A DNA stretch of 58,765 nt from an uncultured Myxococcaceae bacterium. Lineage in GTDB: Bacteria > Myxococcota_A > Polyangia > Polyangiales > Ga0077539. Positions 30,343 through 39,636 of the stretch are shown in pieces. The notes below the pieces were generated by a model. The model did not search any database. It saw nothing but the letters and a program-made list of their open reading frames with translations, and had not been told where the DNA came from. The translations under genes and the position numbers were made by a program. The stretch covers positions 1 to 58,765 of the forward strand of contig CAMFHP010000041.1 in the NCBI GenBank assembly GCA_945952225.1, given 5' to 3'. Positions within the stretch are counted from its first letter, which is position 1; the number at the start of each line of letters is the position of its first letter.

Positions 30343-31287
30343 TCAGCGCGCGCGCAGACGGATCACCGACCCGAGCCCACGGAAGTCACCGCGTCCGAGC
30401 TCGGTCACGAGCAGGTCGCCGCGGGCCGTGCGGAAGATCCCCGCGGGCACCGCCACGTCGCGCAGCAACGTCTCGCGCGTGCCGTCGTCGCGGAGCAGCG
30501 TGACCGTGCCCGTGGCCGTGTCGCCGACGACCACGCCGTCCGTCGCCGGGGCCGCGCCGTAGAGCCGTTCGAAGCCCGTCGCGCGCACCGCGGCGTCGCG
30601 CGCGTCGCCCGTCGCGCCTTGGAAGCGCAGCAGCCGTGAGGGCGCGCCCCAGTTCGCGACGTGGAGCCGCGCGAGGGCGTCGAAGAAGAGTCCCTCGGGC
30701 ACGTTCAGCCCGGTGAACACCTCGCGCACCACGCCATCGAGCGACACGCGCTTGACCGTGGCCGTGGGCGCATCGAGGGCCGTAAACGACGACACGTACG
30801 CGGCGCCGTCGGGGCCCACGGTGACGTAGGTGACCTGCGCGAGTCCGTCGGCGACGGTGCTGCGCGCGCCGGTCACGCGGTCGATGCGCGAGAGGCGGTG
30901 CGCGTCCTCTTCGGCCACGAGGAGCGTGCGGTCGTTGAGGGCGCGGAGGCCGATGGGCGTGGTGAGTCCCGCGGCGAGGGTGCGCACGCCGTCGGCGCGC
31001 AGTTCGACGACGCGGCCCGCGGACATCTCGGTCACGAACACGCGCCCGTCGGCGGTCTCGATGGCGTCGCGCGGGGCCTGGAGCGCGAAGGGGTATCGCT
31101 CGCAGGTCCATCCCGCGGCGGCGACGGCTTCGCGGAGCGTGGTGTTGCCCGGCGGGATCGCGCAACGCGACGGTGCGACGTCGGCGCGCGCGTCGGGTGG
31201 GTGCGCATCGGGGGGCGACACCTCGGGCGCCGCGGAGGAGCGCGCACACGCGACGAGGCACAGGCACACGAGGAGCGCGGGGCGCAC
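30343..31287 (-). CDS. NHL/SMP-30-like beta-propeller lipoprotein
   Basis: The 314-residue lipoprotein (leader ending in CLVAC, C14) has a six-bladed propeller signature. Its repeats include GRVFVTEMSAGRVVELRADGV, split by turns, then DGAAYVSSFTALD, ARLHVANWGAPSRLLRF and GDLLVTELGRGDF. Such proteins can be lactonase-like or binding propellers. No metal-ligand set is certain, so the function stays open. It is transcribed divergently from the SDR gene. Confidence 0.78.
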   Translation of the reverse strand: MRPALLVCLCLVACARSSAAPEVSPPDAHPPDARADVAPSRCAIPPGNTTLREAVAAAGWTCERYPFALQAPRDAIETADGRVFVTEMSAGRVVELRADGVRTLAAGLTTPIGLRALNDRTLLVAEEDAHRLSRIDRVTGARSTVADGLAQVTYVTVGPDGAAYVSSFTALDAPTATVKRVSLDGVVREVFTGLNVPEGLFFDALARLHVANWGAPSRLLRFQGATGDARDAAVRATGFERLYGAAPATDGVVVGDTATGTVTLLRDDGTRETLLRDVAVPAGIFRTARGDLLVTELGRGDFRGLGSVIRLRAR

Positions 31288-31401
31288 GGGGCGGCGACGC
31301 TACCACGCGTGCGCGGTGCGTGAGTTCGGTGCGCGGTGGCGCGCGAGAGGTGCTGTTTTCAAGGTGTTTGCGCGTGCACGGCGGTTGCTCTCGCGACAGG
31401 C

Positions 31402-32172
31402 ATGAAGCTCGAACTGCAGGACCGGGTTGCGATCGTGACGGGGGCCGCGGGCGGCATCGGCGCGGCGACGGTGCGGCGCTTTCTCGCCGAGGGCGCGAAG
31501 GTGCTCGCGGTCGATCGCGCGCGCGACGCGCTCGACGCGCTCGTGGCATCGCTCGATTCGAAGAGCGTGCGGGCCTTCGTGGCCGACGTGTCGAAGGCCG
31601 ACGAGGTGCGCGGCTACGTCGACGCCGCGGTGGCGCACTTCGGCGGGGTCGATGTGATGTTCGCGAACGCGGGCGTCGAGGGCCTGGTGCGTCCGCTGGT
31701 GGAGTTTCCCGAGGCGGAGTTCGACCGCGTGCTGGCGGTGAACGTGAAGGGGCCGCTGCTCGCGATGCAGCGCGCGGCGCCCGAGATGGCGAAGCGCGGC
31801 GGCGGATCGATCGTGGTGACGGCCTCGATCGCGGGCCTCATCGGCTCGCCGGGCATGGCCGCGTACATCACCAGCAAGCACGCGCTGCTCGGGCTCGTGA
31901 AGACCGCGGCCATCGAGCTTGCGGCGATGAACGTTCGCGTGAACGCCATCGCGCCGGGCCCGGTCGACAACCGCATGATGCGCTCGCTCGAAGCGCAGTC
32001 GGCGCCCGACAACCCCGAGGCCGTGAAGGCCGGGTTCACCGCGCAGGTGCCCATGGGGCGCTATGCGCGCAACGAAGAGATCGCCGAGATGGCGCTCTTT
32101 CTCGCGAGCGCGCGGAGCAGCTACTCGACGGGCGCGGTCTTCGTGGCCGACGGCGGCTTCGTCACGCACTGA
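31402..32172 (+). CDS. Short-chain dehydrogenase/reductase (SDR)
   Basis: This 256-residue classical SDR has the cofactor motif TGAAGGIG (13-20), NAG at 89-91 and the catalytic S142, Y155 and K159 (AAYITSKHA). The Asp at the end of strand 2 (AVDRA) suggests NAD(H) preference. The C-terminal GAVFVADGGF is typical of FabG-like members. The exact substrate is unknown. The ATG at 31402 fits the family start. It ends tail-to-tail with the hybrid kinase gene, an 11-bp overlap. Confidence 0.9.
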   Translation: MKLELQDRVAIVTGAAGGIGAATVRRFLAEGAKVLAVDRARDALDALVASLDSKSVRAFVADVSKADEVRGYVDAAVAHFGGVDVMFANAGVEGLVRPLVEFPEAEFDRVLAVNVKGPLLAMQRAAPEMAKRGGGSIVVTASIAGLIGSPGMAAYITSKHALLGLVKTAAIELAAMNVRVNAIAPGPVDNRMMRSLEAQSAPDNPEAVKAGFTAQVPMGRYARNEEIAEMALFLASARSSYSTGAVFVADGGFVTH

Positions 32173-34006
32173 CCTCGCCGCCCGACTCGTTCGAGGGGCG
32201 GAGGTGCGGCGCCAGGGCGGCCTCGACCTGCGCGACGGTGATGGGCTTGTCGAGCACGGCTTCGGCGCCCGCGGCGAGACACGCGGCGCGCGCGTCGTCG
32301 TCGACCCCCGCGGAGAGCACGATCACGGGCAGCCGCGCGGCGTCGCCCTCGCGGGCCCGCAGCGCGCGCAGAAACGACACGCCGTCGAGCACGGGCATCT
32401 GCAGGTCGGTGAGCACCACGTCGAAGCGTTCGGCCTCTGTCGCTTCGAGCGCCGCGAGCCCGTCGGCGGCCACGGTCACGTCGAGGCCCAGTCGACGGAG
32501 CATCTCGCGCAGCACGATCTGGTTCACGAGGTTGTCGTCGACGACGAGGGCGCGTCCCGAGCGGCGCGCGCGGGCCACGGGCTCGGGCGGTCGTGCGCTC
32601 GCGCGGGCCTCGGCGCTCGCCACGGGGAACGACACGCGCACCCGAAAGGTCGATCCCTCGCCGGGGCGGCTCTCGACCTCGATGGTGCCGCCCATCGCGC
32701 TCACGATCTGCCGCGAGATCGCGAGGCCGAGGCCCGTGCCCGCGTCGGCCGTGCGCGCCTCGCCCTGCGCGTACGGGGTGAAGAGGCGCGCGCGCGTCGC
32801 GTCGTCGATGCCCGCGCCCGTGTCGGTGACGTCGAGGGAGAGCGCGCACAGGTCGTCGACGACGGCGGCGTGGCAGCGCACCGAGACCCCGCCGTGCGCC
32901 GTGAACTTCAACGCATTGCCCACGAGGTTTCCAAGCACCTGACGGAGCCGCAGCGCGTCGCCGAGGAGGGCCTCGGGGGCGGTGGTGCTCCACGCGGCGT
33001 CGAGGGTGAGGCCGCGGGCGCGGGCGCGCGGAGAGAACAGCCGCACGACGGCGTCGACGGCCTCGGCGGGTGCGAAGGGAGAGGCGTCGAGACGGAGCCG
33101 CCCGGCTTCGGCCTTCGCGTGATCGAGCAGGTCGTTCAGCAGCGCGAGGAGCGTGCGTCCCGACTCCTGCACGGTGTCGAGGAGCCTGCGTTGTTCTCCG
33201 TCGAGGGGCGTCTGCGCGAGGAGCTCGGTGACCCCGAGCACACCGGTCATGGGCGTGCGGATCTCGTGGCTCACCGTCGCGAGCAGCAGCGACTTCGCGC
33301 GGTTCGCCTCGTCGGCCTCCTGCGCCGCGCGCCGCGCCTCGTCGAGGGCGCGTTCGAGGTCGACGCGCTGGCGCTCGATGACCCGCGACTGCGCGAAGTC
33401 ACGTCGCTGCGCGCGTCCGAGCACGAGCGACACGCCGAGGCCCAGCATCGACGCCGAGAGTCCCTTCACCGAGTTCGAAAGGCGCACCGACGCGTCGGGC
33501 TGCGCGATCCACTGGCCCACGAGAAAGAGCGCGTAGCCCGCCCCCTGCGCCAGGATCGTGGGCGTCACGTCGAGGCGGATGAGCAGCATCACGGCGAGCG
33601 TTCCCGTGAGCCACGGCGCGACGTCGGGGGTCACGGCCTGGTCGGCACCCGAGAGCACCGCGGCGAGCGCGAGGTACAAGGTCGCCACCACGGGCGGAGA
33701 CGCGCGTCGTAGGCCGTCGAAGCGCGCGTCGGTGTTACGCAACAGGGCGAGCGTCGCGAAGGCGTAGAGCCCCATGATCCCGTGGGCGCCGAGCACCGTC
33801 GCGCGCCACACGCGATGGATCGCGTCTTCGTGCGAGGGGCGCGTGAGCGCGAAGGCCGCGACGTGCGCCGCGTGGGTGGGCACCGAGAGCGCGAGGGCCG
33901 TCGCGATCCGCGCGCGGTTCTGCGCGAAGCGGGCGTCGTCGAAGGCCCGCTCCTCGGAAGGAGACTCCATGCGCGGCATCAACCGCTCGAACAGGGCGCG
34001 CATCAC
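32162..34006 (-). CDS. Hybrid histidine kinase with membrane sensor and receiver
   Basis: The 614-residue product has an N-terminal membrane region (about 35-200, four to six helices) and a short coiled coil. A HisKA domain follows with H247 (SHEIRTPM), then HATPase (DTGAGID, GTGLGLAI). The C-terminal receiver has phospho-acceptor D534 (VVLTDLQMP) and KP motif. Phosphate would move from H247 to D534 and then to an unknown partner; no HPt or regulator is adjacent. A GTG at 34006 or the ATG at 34003 can serve as start, and no ribosome-binding site decides it. 34007-34226 holds no gene. Confidence 0.9.
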   Translation of the reverse strand: MMRALFERLMPRMESPSEERAFDDARFAQNRARIATALALSVPTHAAHVAAFALTRPSHEDAIHRVWRATVLGAHGIMGLYAFATLALLRNTDARFDGLRRASPPVVATLYLALAAVLSGADQAVTPDVAPWLTGTLAVMLLIRLDVTPTILAQGAGYALFLVGQWIAQPDASVRLSNSVKGLSASMLGLGVSLVLGRAQRRDFAQSRVIERQRVDLERALDEARRAAQEADEANRAKSLLLATVSHEIRTPMTGVLGVTELLAQTPLDGEQRRLLDTVQESGRTLLALLNDLLDHAKAEAGRLRLDASPFAPAEAVDAVVRLFSPRARARGLTLDAAWSTTAPEALLGDALRLRQVLGNLVGNALKFTAHGGVSVRCHAAVVDDLCALSLDVTDTGAGIDDATRARLFTPYAQGEARTADAGTGLGLAISRQIVSAMGGTIEVESRPGEGSTFRVRVSFPVASAEARASARPPEPVARARRSGRALVVDDNLVNQIVLREMLRRLGLDVTVAADGLAALEATEAERFDVVLTDLQMPVLDGVSFLRALRAREGDAARLPVIVLSAGVDDDARAACLAAGAEAVLDKPITVAQVEAALAPHLRPSNESGGEVSA

Positions 34007-34226
34007 AGGTCGTCTATCGTCGGCGGCCCCGCAGAACCAGACCGTACCGCGATGAAATCTCCCGGCGGAAACAGGGTCTCGCGGGCCTCATCGCACGACG
34101 ACCGCACACCCTGCTCAACGCGTCGGCGCGCGAGGGCGACGGAGCGGGAGAGTCTGTGGGCGCGATGGGGAACGAGCGGCGTGGGCGCAGGGCGCGCGAA
34201 GGGAGGCGGGAGGGCGCTGCGGCGGC

Positions 34227-35231
34227 TCAGCGGCCGTTGCGCACGCGGTCCATCCAGGCGGCGTCGGAGATGGTGCCCACGAGGCGCGCGCGGGCGCGGC
34301 CGAAGAGGGCGGTCCACTGGGCGCGTTCGGCGGGGGTGTACTGCACGAGGGTGATGCCGCGGGTCTGCATCGAGTTGATCGCGGTCTCGTCGTCGCGGGT
34401 CACGTTGCGGCCGATGAGCTGCGAGAAGTTGCGGATGACCTCCTGCACGACGGGCCGCTGCGCCTCGGGGATGCTCTGCCACGCGCGCGTCGACATCACG
34501 ATGCCGCCGATGCCGATGCTGCCGGTGCCCTCGGAGACGAACTGCACCTGCGACGACCACTGGAGCGCCACGGCCGCGTAGGGGGGCGCGACGAAGGTGT
34601 CGATGCGATGCGTCTGGAGCGCGCTGAGCACCTCGGGGAGCGCGAGGGGCACGCCGTGGGCGCCGGCCTCCTGGTAGAACGCGGGGAGCACGAGGTCATC
34701 GCGCCAGATCCACGGATGCGCCTGCGCGAGGTCGGCGGGCGTGTGCACCTGGCGGGTGGAGAAGAGGCGCACCATGCCCGACTCGCCCCACGACACGAGC
34801 TCGAAGTTCTGCTGACGGAACTGCGACTCGACCTCGGCGGAGAGCGCCTGCCGCGAGCGGCTCATGGCCTCGCGGTTGGGGAACATGCCCGGCAGCATGA
34901 AGGCCACCACGGGGCGATGGATCTGCCCGAGGCCCGTGCCGGTCATCACCGCGCCGTCGAGGCGGCCCTGGCGCATCTTGCGAACCATCTCGCTCTCGTC
35001 GCCCTGCACGCCGCCCGCGTAGAAGCGCAGCGAGACGGCGTTGCCCGTGCGGCGGCGCAGCTCGCGGTTGGCCGCGTCGAGGCCGCGCATCCACGTCGAG
35101 CCCGCGGGGGCCAGCGTCGCGACGGAGAGCACGCGACCCGCGGCGGCGGGGTCGTTCTGCGCGCCCGCGACCGCGCCGAGGAGCATCGCGCCCGTAAGGA
35201 ACATCAGGGACCGGGTGAGGAACGTTCGCAT
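34227..35231 (-). CDS. TRAP-type substrate-binding protein (DctP family)
   Basis: The 334-residue exported protein has a signal peptide (cut after VAGA). It carries the DctP-fold motifs FYAGGVQGDESEMVRKMRQG and LPGMFPN, and the helix-strand pattern of TRAP solute receptors. TRAP systems import carboxylates with DctQ and DctM, but neither is present here, so this is an orphan receptor. It may serve a distant permease or a sensing role with the nearby histidine kinases (inference). The ATG at 35231 gives a proper signal peptide. Confidence 0.87.
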   Translation of the reverse strand: MRTFLTRSLMFLTGAMLLGAVAGAQNDPAAAGRVLSVATLAPAGSTWMRGLDAANRELRRRTGNAVSLRFYAGGVQGDESEMVRKMRQGRLDGAVMTGTGLGQIHRPVVAFMLPGMFPNREAMSRSRQALSAEVESQFRQQNFELVSWGESGMVRLFSTRQVHTPADLAQAHPWIWRDDLVLPAFYQEAGAHGVPLALPEVLSALQTHRIDTFVAPPYAAVALQWSSQVQFVSEGTGSIGIGGIVMSTRAWQSIPEAQRPVVQEVIRNFSQLIGRNVTRDDETAINSMQTRGITLVQYTPAERAQWTALFGRARARLVGTISDAAWMDRVRNGR

Positions 35232-35331
35232 CGTGCGCGCGATGATTCTCGCACCCGGGGTGGTGTTGCAAGCGTCGCCCCGTGGACGCAGCACGACGCG
35301 TTCGTGACGCGCTGCGCGCCGCGGGATGCGA

Positions 35332-36837
35332 CTAGACCCCCGCGGGCGCCTTCGAGGCCGCGCGCGTCGAGGCCGCGGGAATGAGCACGGTCACGGTGGT
35401 TCCCTTGCCCTCGGCGCTTTCGAGCTGGACTCGGCCGCCGTGGCGCTCGGCGATCTGGCGCACGATCGCGAGGCCCAGACCCGTGCCCGCCTCCTTCGTC
35501 GTGAAGAAGGGCTCGAAGACCTTCTCGATCGTGCCGCGGGGAATGCCCCGGCCGTTGTCCGACACGCTCACGGCGACGGTGTGGTCCGCGGGCTCGCGGT
35601 GCGACGACACGGTGACCGCGCCGCCGCGCGCGGTGGCCTCCATCGCGTTGACGATGAGGTTGTGGAACACCTGCTTCAGCCGCTCGCGATCGCCGACGGC
35701 CACACCCTCGGAGAGCCTGCGAACCAGGGTGATTCCGCGTTCGAGGGCCGCGGGTTCGTGAAAGGTCACGAGCTCGTCGAGCATCGCGTGAAGCTCCACG
35801 GGCTCGCGCGCCATGGGCCGCGGCCGCGCGAGTTCGAGAAAGTCCGAGAGGAGCCGTTCGAGACGCCGCAGCTCGCCCGCCACGATGCGCACGCGGTCGG
35901 GGAGGGGACCGCGGTCGTCGGGCGCGAGCTTGTCGATGCCGCGCCCGAGCAGGTGGAGTTGCAACAGTGCGGCGTTGAGCGGATTGCGGATCTCGTGGGC
36001 GAGGCCCGCCGCGAGCGTGCCCATGTGGGCGAGCGCCTCGTGCTCTGCGGCCCTGCGTTCGAGCGTGCGCCGCTCGGTGACGTCGGCGCCCACGACGTAG
36101 CGTGCGAGCGACTCGTCGTCGTGGCCCGTGCCCGACCCCGCGGGCGCGACGTGCCAGAGCACCACGCGGGTGCGTCCTTCGCGGGTGAGCACGGGCGCTT
36201 CGAACTCGTCGTTGCCGCGGCCCGAGGCGAGGTGCGCCGCCACGCGGTCGCGCACGTCGGGCGGAAAGAGCGTCGCGAGGAGCGGACGCCCGATGACCTC
36301 GTCGGGCGCGAAGCCCGTGACCTCCGACGAGCGACGGTTGAAGAGTCGCACGGTGTCTCCGGGGTCGAGGCCCACGACGAGCACCTGCGCGCTCTCGACC
36401 ACGTCGCGGTAGAGCCGCTCCGACATCTCCAGCGCGGCGGCGAGGCGCGTGCGTTCCTTGCGGAGCGCGACCTGGCGCAGCGCGCTCTCGGCGGTGGCCA
36501 CGAGGTCGTCGACCTTGAAGGGCTTGACCACGTAGTGAAACGCGCCGCCGCGCACCGCCGCGACCGCCGAGTCGAGCGTCGCGTGGCCCGTGATCACCAC
36601 GACCTCGCCCCACGGCGAGTGACCGCGCAGCGCAGGAAGGAGCTCGGTGCCCGACGTGTCGGGGAGGTTCACGTCGACGAAGGCGAGGTCGAAGCCCGTG
36701 GCGCGGGCGCTGTCGAGCCCCTCGCGCGCGCTCGGGGTGTGGCGCACCTCGAAGCCCCGCGGCTCGAAGATGTCCGCGAGGTTCTCGGCGAGGTCGCGGT
36801 TGTCGTCGACGATGAGCAGAACGGGGCGGTGGGCCAT
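35332..36837 (-). CDS. Receiver-PAS-histidine kinase
   Basis: The 501-residue cytoplasmic protein has an N-terminal receiver with D55 (FVDVNLPD) and K105, a PAS domain (about 140-265), and a NtrB-like kinase with H281 (AHEIRNPL), N-box HNLIVNAMEA, DNGRGIP and GTGLGLAI. The input receiver suggests another kinase controls it. The upstream histidine kinase gene, 17 bp away on the same strand, is the obvious candidate. No membrane segment is present. Confidence 0.9.
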   Translation of the reverse strand: MAHRPVLLIVDDNRDLAENLADIFEPRGFEVRHTPSAREGLDSARATGFDLAFVDVNLPDTSGTELLPALRGHSPWGEVVVITGHATLDSAVAAVRGGAFHYVVKPFKVDDLVATAESALRQVALRKERTRLAAALEMSERLYRDVVESAQVLVVGLDPGDTVRLFNRRSSEVTGFAPDEVIGRPLLATLFPPDVRDRVAAHLASGRGNDEFEAPVLTREGRTRVVLWHVAPAGSGTGHDDESLARYVVGADVTERRTLERRAAEHEALAHMGTLAAGLAHEIRNPLNAALLQLHLLGRGIDKLAPDDRGPLPDRVRIVAGELRRLERLLSDFLELARPRPMAREPVELHAMLDELVTFHEPAALERGITLVRRLSEGVAVGDRERLKQVFHNLIVNAMEATARGGAVTVSSHREPADHTVAVSVSDNGRGIPRGTIEKVFEPFFTTKEAGTGLGLAIVRQIAERHGGRVQLESAEGKGTTVTVLIPAASTRAASKAPAGV

Positions 36838-36854
36838 GAGGGTGTGCGCCGGGT

Positions 36855-37715
36855 CTACACGCTGCGGAGCGGCACGCGAAGGGTGAAGCGCGCGCCGCCC
36901 GCGTCGAGGTTCGAAGCGGTGAGCGTTCCGCCGTGGGCCTCGGCGATGCGGCGCGAGAGCGCGAGCCCGAGGCCCGTGCCGTCGGGACGCGTGCTGAACA
37001 GCGGATCGAAGAGCCTCGGAAGCACCTCGGGCGCGAGTCCCGGCCCGTTGTCGTCGACGGTGAGCACGGCCTCGGCGCCGTCGCGCGAGAGCGTCACCGT
37101 GACCGCGGGCGCGGGTGACGCCGCGAGCGCCTGCACCGCGTTCGACACCAGGTTGATCACCACCTGCGCGAGGCGTCGCGCATCGCCCTCGACGGGCGGG
37201 AGCTCGGCGTCGAGCGCGAGGTGCACGGCGGTCTGCGCGCGGGGCACGCGGGCGACGGCCTCGCGCACCACGGCGCCGAGCGCCACGGAGGCCTTCTCGA
37301 TGGGGCGGTCACGCACGGCGGCGAGCAGGTCTTCGAGGATCTCGTTCGCGACCTGGAGCTGCTCGGTGATGCGCTTGAGGTGTCGCGCGGTCACGGGCGT
37401 GTCGGGGACGTTGTCGCGGAGGATGAACACCGACGTGGCGATCACCGCGAGGGGGTTGCGGAGCTCGTGGGCCACGCCCGTCGAGAGCTGGCCCGCGGCG
37501 GCGAGGCGCTCCACGCGAAGCAGCCGGTCGACGAGGGCGTCGGCGTGGTCGCGGAGGGCGTCGTCGAGGGCGGGCGACACCGCCTCGCGCACGTGGGCGT
37601 CGGGCACGCGGTCGGCGAGGGCGCGTGACACCGCGTCGAGCACCCGCGCGTGGAGCGACGACACCAGGAGGTCGGGCGGAGGAAAGCTCGGGGCGGGCGT
37701 GCGGTCGTGCGACAC
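36855..37715 (-). CDS. Soluble histidine kinase
   Basis: The 286-residue protein consists of a helical N-terminal region (about 20-70), HisKA with H83 (VAHELRNPL) and a HATPase domain with VINLVSNAVQA, DDNGPGLAP and GTGLGLALS. No sensor domain or membrane segment is recognisable. The GTG start at 37715 is set by the frame and a GAGG 11 bases upstream; longer in-frame extensions overlap the peptidase gene. It probably phosphorylates the receiver of the next gene. Confidence 0.82.
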   Translation of the reverse strand: MSHDRTPAPSFPPPDLLVSSLHARVLDAVSRALADRVPDAHVREAVSPALDDALRDHADALVDRLLRVERLAAAGQLSTGVAHELRNPLAVIATSVFILRDNVPDTPVTARHLKRITEQLQVANEILEDLLAAVRDRPIEKASVALGAVVREAVARVPRAQTAVHLALDAELPPVEGDARRLAQVVINLVSNAVQALAASPAPAVTVTLSRDGAEAVLTVDDNGPGLAPEVLPRLFDPLFSTRPDGTGLGLALSRRIAEAHGGTLTASNLDAGGARFTLRVPLRSV

Positions 37716-37759
37716 GGTGGGGGCATCCTCGCAGCGCGTCGCGCGCGCGACCAGCGCGT

Positions 37760-38935
37760 TCAGTGGAGCGTGTGCTCCGAGCCCTCGTGCTGCACCCGCG
37801 GGAGCTCCTCGCGCACGAGGCGGAGGTGCGTGGGGCGCGGGCGCGCGGCCGTGTCGTCCGCGGGCGCATCGGGCGGCGTGAGCTTGCGGGGCTCGCGCAC
37901 GAGGAACATCCACCGCGAGCGGCGCTGGTTCTCTTCGCGCTCCCAGCGTTGCAGCGTGTCGCGGTTCTTGAGCCGACGGCGCACGAGGGCGGCCACCACG
38001 AGCACCGCGCCGCCGATCGAGAGGAGCCCCGTGCCCGCCCACAACGGCGCGAAGGCCACACGTCCGTCGAGGTCGCTGCGCCACTCCTCTTCGAGGTGCG
38101 GTGCGCTCGCGCCGTAGGTCTGCGTGAGGGCCTCGTCGAGGGAGAGCCCCTCGCGCAGGTGGTCGATGAAGATCGCGAAGCGCGCGTTGCCGTCCTTGCG
38201 GAGCATCCAGCCCACGAAGTCGGTGGCTTCGGCGTAGGCCGCGTTCACTTCGTCGGTGCTCTCGCTGAAGCCCTCGTCGAGGCGACGCAGCGGGAGCAGT
38301 CGGCCCGTCCAGCTCGCGGAGGCGAGGGCCTGAAAGCGCTCGAAGGTGTTCTCGTCGGCCTGGTGCACCGCGATGCCTTCGGTGAGCCACCGCGGGAGCG
38401 CCGCGTGGTTCGTCGCTTCCGCGAAGAGCAGGTGCGAGAGCTCGTGGTGGAGCACCTGGGCCATCGGCGCGGCCGCGGCGGTGCGGGGCTCCGTGGCCGA
38501 CACGAGCGCGAGGCGCACGGCGGGATAGGCGACACCGACGGCGTAGAAGGGCGGCGGCACCTCCTGCGGCGCGAGGCGGCGCATCGCATCGGGGTCGGAG
38601 ACGAGGCGCACGGCGAGGGGAGGCACCTCGCGCATGCCGAACTGCGCGGCCATCGCGCGGGTGTTGCGTTCCGCGGTGCGGAGCGCGGGCTCGACGACAG
38701 CGCGGAGCGCGCGGGGATACGAAATGGTGAGCGGTCCGCGGCGCTCGGAGACGTAGTCCGAAGGGAGCGGCGGCACGGTGAGCGAGCCGGGCGGAACGCG
38801 GTCGACGAGGTCGCGAGAGGTCTGTGCGGTGAGCCGGTTCGAGAGGTCCGTCGTCTGCGCGGAGGCCTCGCGCGCGCCGAAGAGAAACGAGAGGGCGACG
38901 AGCGCGAGAAGCGCGAGACGACGGATGGCGTTCAT
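37760..38935 (-). CDS. MA-type zinc peptidase, membrane-anchored
   Basis: The 391-residue exported protein has a signal peptide (cut after ASA). Its gluzincin-like active site has H164, E165 and H168 (HHELSH) and a distal zinc ligand, probably E185 (WLTEGIAVHQ). This is the layout of the 'peptidase MA-like' family. A transmembrane helix lies at about 288-310, followed by an Arg-rich cytoplasmic tail. The peptidase domain would be periplasmic. The ATG at 38935 overlaps the preceding gene's stop (ATGA). Confidence 0.85.
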   Translation of the reverse strand: MNAIRRLALLALVALSFLFGAREASAQTTDLSNRLTAQTSRDLVDRVPPGSLTVPPLPSDYVSERRGPLTISYPRALRAVVEPALRTAERNTRAMAAQFGMREVPPLAVRLVSDPDAMRRLAPQEVPPPFYAVGVAYPAVRLALVSATEPRTAAAAPMAQVLHHELSHLLFAEATNHAALPRWLTEGIAVHQADENTFERFQALASASWTGRLLPLRRLDEGFSESTDEVNAAYAEATDFVGWMLRKDGNARFAIFIDHLREGLSLDEALTQTYGASAPHLEEEWRSDLDGRVAFAPLWAGTGLLSIGGAVLVVAALVRRRLKNRDTLQRWEREENQRRSRWMFLVREPRKLTPPDAPADDTAARPRPTHLRLVREELPRVQHEGSEHTLH

Positions 38936-39636
38936 GGGGCTCCGGGGTGCACGACCGTCACCCTCGTCTGCGAAGACGACGACGCATCGTCGGCCAGAAA
39001 GTAGGCACCCACTACGGCCAGCGCAACGCCCCCCACGACGACCCACGGCCACGCGCGGCTCCATGCGCTGCGCGTCGGTGCGGGCGCGGTCGCTGCGCGA
39101 TTTGTGCTGTTCGAAGCGACCGTCGCGGAAGGGGTCGCACGGGTCGACGGGTTCGCGCGCGCCGCGAGCGCGGGCGAGAGCACGGTGGTGAGCGCCTCGC
39201 CGTCGACGGTGCCCAGCTCGCGCGACGCGGGCCACGTGTGGGCCACCGGGTCGTACACGCGCAGGAGCGTGCCCGCAGGACGCGCCGAGAGCGTCACGAC
39301 GAGCCCGCATCCGAGCCGCGAGGCCACGGTGTCGAGCGCCGTCGCATCGCGGTCTTCACCCCGGAGCGTGCGTCGCGCGGTCGCGAGGTCGGCATACGCG
39401 CTGTCGGCGGCGATGGACTCTCCGCGCAGGGCGGCGCGCGCGTCGCTGTCGGCCACGGCGCGGAATCCCTCACGGTGCGCGGCCGCGTCGGAGAGCGTCT
39501 CGGCGCTCGCGCGCACGGCCTCGTCGGGGTCGCCCGCGACGGCGACGCAGACCTTCGGCGGCGGCGGATCGGCGAACGCCGACGCAGTGTGGAGCAGGAG
39601 CGAGAGCGCGGTGACCGGGAGCGTGCGGCGGATCAT
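38932..39636 (-). CDS. Exported protein of unknown function with C-terminal membrane helix
   Basis: The 234-residue product has a signal peptide (MIRRTLPVTALSLLLHTASA). A TolB-N-like alpha/beta domain follows (about 28-150), then an Ala/Thr-rich linker and a C-terminal hydrophobic helix (WVVVGGVALAVVGAYFLA). I do not recognise a family. Its start overlaps the truA stop and its stop overlaps the peptidase start, each by four bases, so the three genes are translationally coupled. Confidence 0.75.
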   Translation of the reverse strand: MIRRTLPVTALSLLLHTASAFADPPPPKVCVAVAGDPDEAVRASAETLSDAAAHREGFRAVADSDARAALRGESIAADSAYADLATARRTLRGEDRDATALDTVASRLGCGLVVTLSARPAGTLLRVYDPVAHTWPASRELGTVDGEALTTVLSPALAARANPSTRATPSATVASNSTNRAATAPAPTRSAWSRAWPWVVVGGVALAVVGAYFLADDASSSSQTRVTVVHPGAP

